Of a stretch of 64,000 nt of DNA, positions 52,529-61,081 are shown in pieces. The notes beneath the pieces are model-generated. The model was not told where the DNA came from. It searched no databases and saw nothing but the letters and a program-made list of their open reading frames with translations. Position 1 is the first letter of the stretch. Every line of letters starts with the position of its first letter. The DNA comes from FEN-1219 sp963713355 (GTDB lineage Bacteria; Pseudomonadota; Gammaproteobacteria; Steroidobacterales; Rariloculaceae): contig CAVQLK010000010.1 of assembly GCA_963713355.1 (NCBI GenBank), positions 248,001 through 312,000 of the forward strand, given 5' to 3'. The position numbers and the translations under genes were made by a program.

Positions 52529-53011
52529 TCAAGCGCGCGCGTAACCGAGCGGCAACGCGGTCGTATCGACTGCTTTGCGCAGCACGAACGACGAGTGCAC
52601 GCCTATGACGCCGTCGATGCGTGTGATTTTCGTCAGCAGGAAGCGCTGGTACTCGTCCATGTTCGGCACGCTGATCTTGAGCTGGTAGTCCGCTTCCTGC
52701 CCCGTGATTAAATAGCATTCGAGCACCTCGGGATAGCCGCGCACTGCGCTCTCGAATTGCGCGAATCGCTCCGGCGTGTGCCGGTCCATGCGAATGTGGA
52801 TCAGCACCGTGAGGTCGAGCCCGATTGCGCGCGGCTCCAACCGAACCACGCGCTCGCGGATGATCCCGTCGCGTTCGAGCTTGATGATGCGCCTCGAGCA
52901 CGGCGACGCGGATAAGCCGACGCGGTCGGCGAGCTCTTGGTTGCTCAAACCGCCGTTGGCTTGCAGCTCGGCGAGGATTTTGAGGTCGAATGAGTCGAGT
53001 TTCTCTGTCAT
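52529..53011 (-). CDS. Lrp/AsnC family transcriptional regulator
   Basis: A 160-residue regulator with an N-terminal HTH (LDSFDLKILAELQANGGLSNQELADRVGLSASPCSRRIIKLERDGII) and the C-terminal ligand-binding RAM domain (VLECYLITGQEADYQLKISV). Such proteins sense amino acids and control amino-acid genes. It is divergent from leuA, with a 156-bp region between them, so leuA is a reasonable target (inference). ATG 53011 is the chosen start. Confidence 0.9.
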   Translation of the reverse strand: MTEKLDSFDLKILAELQANGGLSNQELADRVGLSASPCSRRIIKLERDGIIRERVVRLEPRAIGLDLTVLIHIRMDRHTPERFAQFESAVRGYPEVLECYLITGQEADYQLKISVPNMDEYQRFLLTKITRIDGVIGVHSSFVLRKAVDTTALPLGYARA

Positions 53012-53167
53012 GGCGCAAGAATACACCGCCATGGCGCGAGAATTCGGCGGAATATTGCGGGATGCCGGTGAATTAGGGTAGAAATAGCGTCTTTCTGCCG
53101 CGCGTGCGCGCCTAGAATGAGGGGCTGACGTTCAGTGCCCAGCTACGGGCCTCTCGAAGGGAATCCT

Positions 53168-54850
53168 ATGAGCGACTTCGACCACCGAAAATACCGGCCG
53201 TATCGACCGATCTCGCTCGCCGACCGCCAATGGCCGAATCGCACGATCGAGCGGGCGCCCGACTGGTGCTCGGTCGATCTGCGCGACGGCAACCAAGCGC
53301 TCGTGCAGCCGATGTCGGTCCCCAAGAAGCTCGAGATGTTCGCGTTGCTCGTCGAGCTCGGCTTCAAGGAGATCGAGATTGGCTTTCCGTCGGCGTCGCA
53401 GACGGAATACGACTTCGCGCGCCGTCTCATCGATAAGCAGCTGATTCCCGACGACGTCACCGTGCAGGTGTTGACGCAAGCTCGCCGTGAGCTCATCGAG
53501 CGGACGTTCGAATCGCTGCGAGGCATCAAGCGTGCCGTCGTGCACGTCTATAACTCGACGTCTCCGGTGCAGCGCGAGCAGGTGTTCAAGGCCGGCAAGC
53601 AGGACATCATCGCCATCGCCGTCAACGGCGCGCGCTTGCTGCAAGAAGGCGCCGCGCGGCACCCGCACGTCGACTGGACGTTCGAGTACTCGCCCGAGAG
53701 CTTCTCGGGCACCGAGCCCGACTTCGCCGTCGATGTCTGCAACGCCGTCATCGACGTATGGCAGCCGCAGCGCGGCCAGAAGGTCGTCGTCAATTTACCG
53801 GCCACTGTCGAGATGACGACGGCGAACGTGTTCGCCGACCAAGTCGAGCACTTCTGCCGCCATGTCGCGCAGCGCAAGCACCTGCGCGTGAGCTTGCACA
53901 CCCACAACGACCGCGGCTGCGCCGTCGCGGCCGGCGAGCTCGGCTTGCTCGCAGGCGCCGATCGTATCGAAGGCACACTGTTCGGCAACGGCGAGCGCAC
54001 GGGCAACATGGACATCGTCACGATGGCCATGAACCTCTACTCGCAAGGCATCGATCCAAAGCTCGACCTTGCGGACATGGGCCGCATCATCGAAGTCTAC
54101 AAGCGCTGCACCGACATGCCCGTGCACCCGCGGCATCCGTGGGCCGGCGATCTCGTCTACGCCGCATTCTCGGGCAGCCACCAGGACGCCATCCGCAAGT
54201 CGATGGCGTTCCATCGCGAGCAGGCGCTGCCGCATTGGGCCGTCGCGTATCTGCCCATAGATCCCGCCGATCTTGGCCGGCGCTATGAAGAGGTCGTACG
54301 CATCAACAGCCAGTCCGGCAAGGGCGGCGTCGCCCTCGTGCTCGAGCGCGACCACGGCGTCACGCTGCCGAAGTGGCTGCATCCCGCCGTGAGCCGCGTG
54401 GTGCAGTCGCAAGCAGACGCGACGGGCGAGGAAGTCTCGTCGCGGCAGATCCGCGCGCTGTTCGACAAGGAGTTCCTCGGCGTGCCGGACGGTTGGCGGC
54501 TCGGGGGCTACGACCTGCATTCCGAGAGCCAGCGCACGCACGGCAAATTCCGCTTGGCGGCAAGCGGCGCGGACGTCGTGCTCACGGGCGAAGGGCAGGG
54601 CCTCATCGAGGCGCTGATCGACGCCGTGAGCCGGCGCTTCGGCGTCACTGTCGACATCGTCGAGTTCGACGAGCACGCGATGTCGGCGGGCACCGAGGCC
54701 AAGGCACTCGCATCCGTGACCGTCGAAGCGAGCGGGCAGCAGGCGAGCGCTTGCTGCATCGACGAGGACACCTCGCTGGCTTCGTTGCAGGCCACGTTGT
54801 CCGCGATCGGGCGCGCGCTCGCGGCGCACGCGATGCGCCGCGCAATCTAG
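53168..54850 (+). CDS. leuA: 2-isopropylmalate synthase (LeuA type 2)
   Basis: LeuA condenses acetyl-CoA with 2-oxoisovalerate, the first step of leucine synthesis. The 560-residue protein has the catalytic/metal motif SVDLRDGNQAL, the metal HTHNDRG, the GTLFGNGERTGN motif, and a C-terminal regulatory domain (leucine feedback) in the last ~120 residues. It belongs to the longer type-2 group. ATG 53168 is preferred to an upstream ATG at 53135 because the family begins here. The amidase gene follows after 38 bp. Confidence 0.95.
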   Translation: MSDFDHRKYRPYRPISLADRQWPNRTIERAPDWCSVDLRDGNQALVQPMSVPKKLEMFALLVELGFKEIEIGFPSASQTEYDFARRLIDKQLIPDDVTVQVLTQARRELIERTFESLRGIKRAVVHVYNSTSPVQREQVFKAGKQDIIAIAVNGARLLQEGAARHPHVDWTFEYSPESFSGTEPDFAVDVCNAVIDVWQPQRGQKVVVNLPATVEMTTANVFADQVEHFCRHVAQRKHLRVSLHTHNDRGCAVAAGELGLLAGADRIEGTLFGNGERTGNMDIVTMAMNLYSQGIDPKLDLADMGRIIEVYKRCTDMPVHPRHPWAGDLVYAAFSGSHQDAIRKSMAFHREQALPHWAVAYLPIDPADLGRRYEEVVRINSQSGKGGVALVLERDHGVTLPKWLHPAVSRVVQSQADATGEEVSSRQIRALFDKEFLGVPDGWRLGGYDLHSESQRTHGKFRLAASGADVVLTGEGQGLIEALIDAVSRRFGVTVDIVEFDEHAMSAGTEAKALASVTVEASGQQASACCIDEDTSLASLQATLSAIGRALAAHAMRRAI

Positions 54851-54888
54851 CGCAGTTTGGGATCCGTGCCCGTCCGTCGCGAGGCAGC

Positions 54889-56313
54889 GTGAGCGGGCGG
54901 CTTCCCGACGAAATCGTGTTCTCGAGCGCGCGGCAACTCGCCGCCCTGCTCGCGGGCCGCGAGCTTTCGGCTGTCGAAGTCATGCAAGCCCATCTCGCGC
55001 AAATCGAGCGGATCAATCCGCGCGTCAACGCGATCGTGACGCTGCGGCCGGCCGCGGAGTTGCTCGCCGAAGCCGCCGCAGCGGATCGCAAGCTCGCCGC
55101 TGGAGAAGCCATTGGGCCCCTACACGGGTTGCCGACCGCAATCAAAGATCTTTCGCTGACGCGCGGTCTGCGCACTACGTTCGGCTCGACGCTGTACCGC
55201 AACTTCGTGCCGACGTCGGACGAGCTGTACGTCGAGCGGCTGCGCCGCGCCGGTGCCGTCATCATCGGCAAGACGAATACGCCGGAGTTCGGCGCGGGCT
55301 CGCAGACGTTCAATGCGCTGTTCGGCGCGACCCGCAATCCCTACGACTTGACGAAGACGTGTGGCGGCAGCAGCGGCGGTGCGGCCGTCGCGCTCGCGTG
55401 CGGCATGCTGCCGCTCGCCGACGGCACGGATCTCGGCGGCTCGTTGCGCAATCCGGCCAGCTTCTGCAACGTCGTCGGCTTTAGACCTTCGCCGGGCCGC
55501 GTGCCGCGCCTGCACGCGCGCGCTGGTGACACGCTTGGCGTACATGGCCCGATGGCGCGCAGCGTCGAAGATCTCGCGCTGCTGCTGTCGGTCATGGCGG
55601 GACCCGATCCACGCGATCCGACGTCGTTGCCGGAGGCCGGCGCCGTGTTCCGCGAAGTGCCCGAGCGCGATTTCGCTCGCGTGCGAATAGCCTTCAGCGA
55701 ACGGCTCGGCCGTTATCCCGTCGCGCCTGCCGTGACGGCCGTCTGTAGCGCCGCGCGCACCGTGTTCGCGGGGCTCGGTTGCGATGTCGTCGACGGCGAG
55801 CCCGATCTCGACGGCGTCGACGAGCTATTCCAAACGCTACGGGCAGCAGGCTACGCGGCGGCGCTCGCCGGCGACCTCGAGCGTGGCCGCGGAGAGCTCA
55901 AGGACACGGTTGTTTGGAACATCGAGCAGGGGCTGAAGCTGACGCCGCTAGACCTCGAGCATGCGGCGAGCCTCCAGGCCGTGCTCGACAAGCGCGTCGC
56001 GGAGTTTTTCGCCGCGCACGAGTTTCTCGTGCTGCCAACGGTGCAGGTCCTGCCGTTCGACGTCGAGGTCGAATGGGTGCGGTCGATCGCAGGCGTGCAG
56101 ATGCATACCTACGTCGATTGGATGGCGACGTGCTACGCGGTCAGCTGCATGGGATTGCCGGCGATCAGCGTGCCGTGCGGGTTCTCGACTGACGGTCTTC
56201 CCGTAGGTTTACAGATCGTCGGCCGCCGTGGCCGCGATCTCGAGGTATTGCAGCTCGCTCGTGCCTTCGAGCAAACGACGCAACTCGGCAAGCGACGGCC
56301 GCCGCTCGCCTAG
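54889..56313 (+). CDS. Amidase signature family enzyme
   Basis: A 474-residue amidase with the Ser-cisSer-Lys triad: Lys in AIKDLS (~residue 84), cis-Ser in GGSSGGAAVA (~160), and nucleophile Ser in DLGGSLRNPA (~185). It lacks the extra regions of GatA and no gatBC is present, so it is more likely a free amidase hydrolysing small amides. The start is GTG 54889, 38 bp after leuA. Confidence 0.9.
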   Translation: MSGRLPDEIVFSSARQLAALLAGRELSAVEVMQAHLAQIERINPRVNAIVTLRPAAELLAEAAAADRKLAAGEAIGPLHGLPTAIKDLSLTRGLRTTFGSTLYRNFVPTSDELYVERLRRAGAVIIGKTNTPEFGAGSQTFNALFGATRNPYDLTKTCGGSSGGAAVALACGMLPLADGTDLGGSLRNPASFCNVVGFRPSPGRVPRLHARAGDTLGVHGPMARSVEDLALLLSVMAGPDPRDPTSLPEAGAVFREVPERDFARVRIAFSERLGRYPVAPAVTAVCSAARTVFAGLGCDVVDGEPDLDGVDELFQTLRAAGYAAALAGDLERGRGELKDTVVWNIEQGLKLTPLDLEHAASLQAVLDKRVAEFFAAHEFLVLPTVQVLPFDVEVEWVRSIAGVQMHTYVDWMATCYAVSCMGLPAISVPCGFSTDGLPVGLQIVGRRGRDLEVLQLARAFEQTTQLGKRRPPLA

Positions 56314-56369
56314 CGTCGCTATGTGCCGCCTGGCGGTTGCGCAACCCCTCGAAGGGCTGGGCTTCCGCC

Positions 56370-56395
56370 AAAAAAAGCCCGGCACTAGGCCGGGC
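56370..56395 (-). terminator. Rho-independent terminator downstream of the aminotransferase gene
   Basis: On the minus strand a 7-bp stem GCCCGGC/GCCGGGC with a 5-base loop is followed by seven Ts. It lies 110 bp beyond the aminotransferase stop and may serve that gene. Confidence 0.75.
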
Positions 56396-56504
56396 GAGTT
56401 CGGGGGGGAAACCGTCAGGAGCAAGAATCTCCAAACTTGCTGAACAGTATCCTCCCCAGATTCGGTAAGACCTGTGAAGCGCGTCACAGGCGTGACATAA
56501 GGAT

Positions 56505-57770
56505 CTATTCGAGCGCGTAGGGCTTGGCGAGCCGGTACTGCGGGTTGCCATGGAGCCACGCCGCTAGCCGATCGGTCCGAGCGAGTGCCTTCGGAATGAA
56601 GTCGAGCGCTTGCTGCAAGCGCTCGTTCGGCTCTGCGCAGCTGAAACGCAAGAAACCGGCGCCGGCCTGGCCGAAGCACTCGCCGCCCAAGCACGCGATC
56701 CCGAGCTTGTCGTCGGCGCCCTGCAGCAGGTAGAGCGCCAGCCCGTGGCTCGTGACGCCGAGCTCGTTGCAAGCGCGCGCGACATTCGGGAAGACATAGA
56801 ACGTTGCCGTCGGATCGAGCGTCCGGAACCCCTCGATTCGGTTCAGGCCTTCGGTCAAGAGGACGACTTTCTCGCGAAACTTCTGCATGACCTCGTCGCG
56901 CTCCTTCCGATCTCGCTTCAGCGCCGCCGTTCCTGCGAGCTGCACGATCGGCGGCGTGCACGACAATGTCGTGTTGATCATCTTGCCGATGACTTCGGCG
57001 ACTTCGACGGATGCGACCGCGAAGCCGAGCCGCCAACCGCTCATGCTGTAGGACTTGCTGAAGGTGTAAGCGCCGACACTCTGCGCGAGCATGCCGGGCT
57101 CGCTCAAGATCGAGTGATGGCTGCCGCGCCACACCATGTGGCAGTACGGCTCGTCGCTGAATAGGGCGACGTCGCGGCCGCGAACGACGTCGGCGATCTG
57201 CTTCAAATCCTCCTGCGTCGTCACGCCGCCCGTCGGGTTGTGCGGCGAGTTCAAGAAAATCGCGCGCGGCGACGGATCGCTTTCAAGGAAGCGTTCGACG
57301 TCCGCGACGCTGGCGCGGAAGCCGTTCGCTTGCTTGAGCGGCGTCAGAACTGCGCGCGCGCCGCGCCGCTCGATGTTGGGGACGTACGTCGGGAAATAGG
57401 GGCTGAAGACGAGCACGCCGTCGCCGGGATTCAAGAACGCCTCGCAGAAAAATTGCTCGAACACCTTGGCGCCGGGACCGGCGACGATGTTGGCTGCCTC
57501 TGCCGGGATGTCGAACTCCTCGCGCACGAACTCGGCGGCCGCCGCGCGGAACTCCGGAATGCCCGGAGATGGGCAATAGTGCGATTGATTGTTCCTGATC
57601 GCGTCCATGCCGCCGGCCCGCGCGGCCGCCGTGCTGTCGAACGGGCTGTCGCCGATCTCGAGCTCTATCACGTCCTTGCCCGCCGCCTTTAGCGACCGCG
57701 CAATGGCGAGCACCGTGAAAGCCGTCTCGACCGATAGTGATCGAGCAAAATTACTGAGTCGTGCGGACAC
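56505..57770 (-). CDS. Class I/II PLP-dependent aminotransferase
   Basis: A 421-residue fold-type I aminotransferase. The N-terminal arm contains IELEIGDSPFD, the substrate loop LNSPHNPTGG, the cofactor-binding SDEPYCHMVW, and the Schiff-base lysine in SKSYSMSGWRLGF. The C-terminal Arg that binds the carboxylate is in LRFSCAEP. Substrate preference (aspartate, aromatic or other) cannot be read from sequence. It is divergent from trkH. Confidence 0.92.
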   Translation of the reverse strand: MSARLSNFARSLSVETAFTVLAIARSLKAAGKDVIELEIGDSPFDSTAAARAGGMDAIRNNQSHYCPSPGIPEFRAAAAEFVREEFDIPAEAANIVAGPGAKVFEQFFCEAFLNPGDGVLVFSPYFPTYVPNIERRGARAVLTPLKQANGFRASVADVERFLESDPSPRAIFLNSPHNPTGGVTTQEDLKQIADVVRGRDVALFSDEPYCHMVWRGSHHSILSEPGMLAQSVGAYTFSKSYSMSGWRLGFAVASVEVAEVIGKMINTTLSCTPPIVQLAGTAALKRDRKERDEVMQKFREKVVLLTEGLNRIEGFRTLDPTATFYVFPNVARACNELGVTSHGLALYLLQGADDKLGIACLGGECFGQAGAGFLRFSCAEPNERLQQALDFIPKALARTDRLAAWLHGNPQYRLAKPYALE

Positions 57771-57967
57771 GGTGCACCTTACGTTCGAGCAGTCGGATGA
57801 GGGCGGATCGGCGCGCGTTGTGTTCTAAGAGCGAGGCCTTGGCGGCGGCGTCGAGCCGGGCGCCAGCATAGCACTGACCGCGAGGGATGGCTTATTTCGT
57901 CAATGGCCGCCAGGCATAATGCAGCGCGCATTCACTTCAATCGCCACTCCGCCCGTAGCGGCCAGCT

Positions 57968-59413
57968 ATGCGACTCACCGTCATCATCCGCACGCTCGGC
58001 GTCTTGTTCTTGCTGTTCAGCACGACGCTGCTGCCGCCGATCGGCATCTCGCTTTTCTACAACGACGCAGAGATCCAGAACTTCTCGATTACGTTCGCGC
58101 TGGCGTTGATCGTCGGCGTCGTGCTTTGGTTCCCTTTCAGGAACGACTCGCACGCTATCCGCAGCCGCGACGGTTTCTTGATCGTGGCGCTCATGTGGAG
58201 CGCCATGAGCTTGCTCGGGACGGTGCCCTTCATGCTCGTCCTCGATATCGGTTTCGCGGATGCGTTCTTCGAGTCCGTCTCTGGCTATACGACCACGGGC
58301 GCGACCGTGCTCGTCGGCCTCGACGCAATGCCGCCGTCGATCCTCTTTTATCGCCAAGAAATCCAGTGGCTGGGCGGCATCGGCGTCATCGTGCTCGCGG
58401 TCGCGTTGCTGCCCATGCTCGGCATCGGCGGCATGCAGCTGTACAAGGCCGAGACCGCGGGCCCCCTCAAGGACGAGCGGTTCACGCCGCGGCTCGCGCG
58501 CACCGCGCGCGGCTTGGTTGTCGTTTACACCGTGCTAACGGCTGCCTGCGCCGCGAGCTACTGGGCCGCCGGCATGAGCTTGTTCGACGCCGTCGCGCAT
58601 AGTCTGTCGACGGTGGCTACGGCGGGTTACTCCACGCACGATGCCAGCCTGGCGTTTTTCGACAGTGTGCCGATCGAGATCGTCGCGACGGTGTTCATGC
58701 TGATCGGGGGTATCAGCTACAACGAGCACTTCATCGCGTGGCGCACGCTGCAGCTGCAACGCTATGGACGCGATACGCAGACTCGCGCGTTCGTGTTGAT
58801 CGTGGCCGTCGCCGTGGCGCTGACGACGCTCGTGCTGTTTGCCACGCGCGCCTATGGGTCGGTCGCCGAATCGCTGCGTTATGCGGCGTTCGAGGTCGTC
58901 AGCGTGTTGACGACCACAGGCTTCGGAATCGCCGATTTTTCGCTGTGGCCCTTGGCGTTGCCCATCGTGCTCATCTTCCTGGGGCTCATCGGCGGCTGCG
59001 CGGGGTCGAGCGCCGGCGGCATCAAGGTCATCCGCTTCGTCGTTCTGTTCAAGCAGGTGGGAATCCACATTCACCGCCTGATTCACCCGCAAGCGATCCG
59101 CCGCATGAAGCTCGACGGCCAACCGTTGCCCGACTCCGTCGTCGAGGCCGTAGGCGGGTTCTTCGCCGTGTACGTGATGGTGTTCTTCATCTTCATGGCG
59201 CTCGCCATGATGGACGGCATGGATCAAGTCACGGCGTTCGGCGCAGTGGCCGCGACGATCAGCAACTTGGGCCCTGGGCTCGGCGAAGTCGCGATCACGT
59301 TCGCGGAAGTGAGCACGCAAGGCAAGATCATGTTCGCCGCCGCGATGCTGTTCGGCCGGCTCGAGATCTACACGTTCCTGGTGCTGCTGACGCCGGCGTT
59401 CTGGCGCCGCTGA
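57968..59413 (+). CDS. trkH: Potassium uptake protein TrkH
   Basis: TrkH is the membrane channel part of the Trk potassium system and works with cytosolic TrkA. The 481-residue protein has about ten membrane helices and the four P-loop repeats with glycines typical of the filter (SVSGYTTTGATVL, VATAGYST, VLTTTGFGI, ATISNLGPGLG). trkA is not in the window. The start is ATG 57968. Its last 46 bases overlap the end of the convergent marR gene. Confidence 0.94.
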   Translation: MRLTVIIRTLGVLFLLFSTTLLPPIGISLFYNDAEIQNFSITFALALIVGVVLWFPFRNDSHAIRSRDGFLIVALMWSAMSLLGTVPFMLVLDIGFADAFFESVSGYTTTGATVLVGLDAMPPSILFYRQEIQWLGGIGVIVLAVALLPMLGIGGMQLYKAETAGPLKDERFTPRLARTARGLVVVYTVLTAACAASYWAAGMSLFDAVAHSLSTVATAGYSTHDASLAFFDSVPIEIVATVFMLIGGISYNEHFIAWRTLQLQRYGRDTQTRAFVLIVAVAVALTTLVLFATRAYGSVAESLRYAAFEVVSVLTTTGFGIADFSLWPLALPIVLIFLGLIGGCAGSSAGGIKVIRFVVLFKQVGIHIHRLIHPQAIRRMKLDGQPLPDSVVEAVGGFFAVYVMVFFIFMALAMMDGMDQVTAFGAVAATISNLGPGLGEVAITFAEVSTQGKIMFAAAMLFGRLEIYTFLVLLTPAFWRR

Positions 59414-59895
59414 ACAGCGGGCGTGTCATCGTCGAGCGCCTTGATACAGCGCCGCAGGTAGTCTTCGAACGCTGTGATTTCCTTCGCGTCGAAAGTGCCG
59501 AGCATCCGCGCGAAGATCGTCCTGCCGACTCGGCGTGCGCGTGCAAGCTCCTCGAGGCCGGCGTCCGTCAGCGACCAGCTATCGGCGCGGCGGCTCTGCG
59601 GGTGAGGCCGCCGCTCGATGTAACCGTCGCGCTCGAGGGCGCGCAGCGCCGAGTTCATCGTCTGCGCCGAAACCAACGCGCGGCGCGCGAGGCGCGCGCC
59701 CGTGACACCGGGGTCACTGTGCAGATTGAAGAGGGCGGCGAACTGCGCGAAAGACAGCTCAACCCCTTGTTTGCGTAGGGTTTCGTCGAATGTCTGGCGC
59801 AATGTGTGGTGCAGCGATTTCAACAGGAAACCGAGAACGTGCTCCGGTTTCTCGAGCTTGAGCCAATCGCCGAACGATTCAGCATTCTTGGGCAT
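59368..59895 (-). CDS. MarR family transcriptional regulator of the RND efflux locus
   Basis: A 175-residue winged-helix protein (LSFAQFAALFNLHSDPGVTGARLARRALVSAQTMNSALRALERDGYIERRPHPQSRRADSWSLTDAGLEEL). MarR proteins bind palindromic DNA and release it on binding small, often aromatic, compounds. It is divergent from the RND pump, with two palindromes in between, so it very likely represses both itself and the pump. The C-terminus overlaps the trkH end by 46 bp. Confidence 0.92.
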   Translation of the reverse strand: MPKNAESFGDWLKLEKPEHVLGFLLKSLHHTLRQTFDETLRKQGVELSFAQFAALFNLHSDPGVTGARLARRALVSAQTMNSALRALERDGYIERRPHPQSRRADSWSLTDAGLEELARARRVGRTIFARMLGTFDAKEITAFEDYLRRCIKALDDDTPAVQRRQNAGVSSTRNV

Positions 59896-59912
59896 CGCTT
59901 CCCGTTGCCATA

Positions 59913-59947
59913 TATCAGATAGCTGATATCATATCAGCAAGCTGATA
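59913..59947. promoter_or_regulatory. Tandem MarR-type operator
   Basis: Two inverted repeats of the form TATCAG-N4-CTGATA lie at 59913-59928 and 59932-59947, with centres 19 bp apart. They sit between the divergent marR and efflux genes, 18 bp from the marR start and 21 bp from the adaptor start. Their spacing suits two dimers on nearly one face of the helix. Confidence 0.85.
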
Positions 59948-59968
59948 CTAATCAAGGACGAGCTCGAC

Positions 59969-61081
59969 ATGCCCCCCCATGCCTCGCGCCGCCGGCTTCG
60001 CGTTGCCGTGCCGCTCGGTTTGACCATCGTCCTGGCCTTGTCCGCGTGCGGCCGTCAGGACGGCGCGGACGAAGCCGCCGTCGCGCGGCAGGCCGTCATG
60101 ACGGTTACGGCGACGCCGCTCGAGCGTATCGAGCTCACGCGCACGATGTCGTTGAACGGCTCCGTGCACGCATGGCAGGACGTCATCATCGCGTCGGAGG
60201 TCGGCGGTTACCGCGTGGCCGACGTGTTCGTCGACGTCGGCGACCGCGTTCGCAAAGGGCAGCGGCTCGTTTCCTTGTCGACGGCGTTGCTCGAAGCCGA
60301 GGTCGCGACGAAGCAAGCGACGCTCCGGCAGCGCGAGGCCGAGCTCACGAACGCGCAATCCGCGCTCGACCGCGGGCAGTCGCTGGCGGCGACGAACGTG
60401 TTGTCGAAGGCCGATCTCGATCGCCTCACGTCCGAGCAGCTGGCCGCGCAATCGCGGCTCGAGTCGGCGCGCGCCGACCTCGAGACGTCGCAGCTGCGCT
60501 TGAAGTTCACCGACGTCATTGCGCCCGATGACGGCGTCATCACTTCACGCACGGTCACAGTCGGCCAGATCGCGCAGGCGGGCAACGAAATGCTGCGCTT
60601 GCTGCGCAACGGGCGCATCGAGTGGCGCGGCGAAGCGCCCGAGACGCGGCTCAACGACTTGGCGCCGGGACAAGGCGTCAGCGTCATGACTGCCGACGGC
60701 ACGCCGTTCCACGGCACGATTCGCGTCGTCTCCCCGACGATCTCGGCCAACGACCGCACGGCGCTCGTGTACGTCGATCTCCCCCCGGACGAGCGCATTC
60801 GCCCCGGCATGTTCGCGCGCGGCGAGATCGCGATCGGCACCGGGCCCGCCTACATGGTGCCGCTCGAGAGCATCGTAAGCTCCGACGGCTACAGCTATGT
60901 GTTCGTGCTCAGCGAGGACAACACCGTCGCGCGCAGGCGCGTCGAAACCGGTGCCATGCACGACGGCGCGATCGAGGTCGTCGACGGTGTCGAGGCCGGT
61001 GAGCGCATCGTCAACAAGGGCGCCGGGTTCTTGAAGGACGGCGATCTCGTCGACGTGAGCAACGGGTTGGGCGGCTCATGA
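59969..61081 (+). CDS. RND efflux periplasmic adaptor (membrane fusion) protein
   Basis: A 370-residue adaptor with a lipoprotein-type signal (LGLTIVLALSAC), a lipoyl/barrel-sandwich domain, a helical hairpin (LLEAEVATKQATLRQREAELTNAQSALDRGQ...), a beta-barrel domain (GRIEWRGEAPETRLNDLAPGQGV) and a membrane-proximal domain. It links the RND pump to an outer-membrane channel. Its stop overlaps the permease start (ATGA). No outer-membrane factor is seen before the window ends. The tandem operator lies just upstream. Confidence 0.93.
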   Translation: MPPHASRRRLRVAVPLGLTIVLALSACGRQDGADEAAVARQAVMTVTATPLERIELTRTMSLNGSVHAWQDVIIASEVGGYRVADVFVDVGDRVRKGQRLVSLSTALLEAEVATKQATLRQREAELTNAQSALDRGQSLAATNVLSKADLDRLTSEQLAAQSRLESARADLETSQLRLKFTDVIAPDDGVITSRTVTVGQIAQAGNEMLRLLRNGRIEWRGEAPETRLNDLAPGQGVSVMTADGTPFHGTIRVVSPTISANDRTALVYVDLPPDERIRPGMFARGEIAIGTGPAYMVPLESIVSSDGYSYVFVLSEDNTVARRRVETGAMHDGAIEVVDGVEAGERIVNKGAGFLKDGDLVDVSNGLGGS

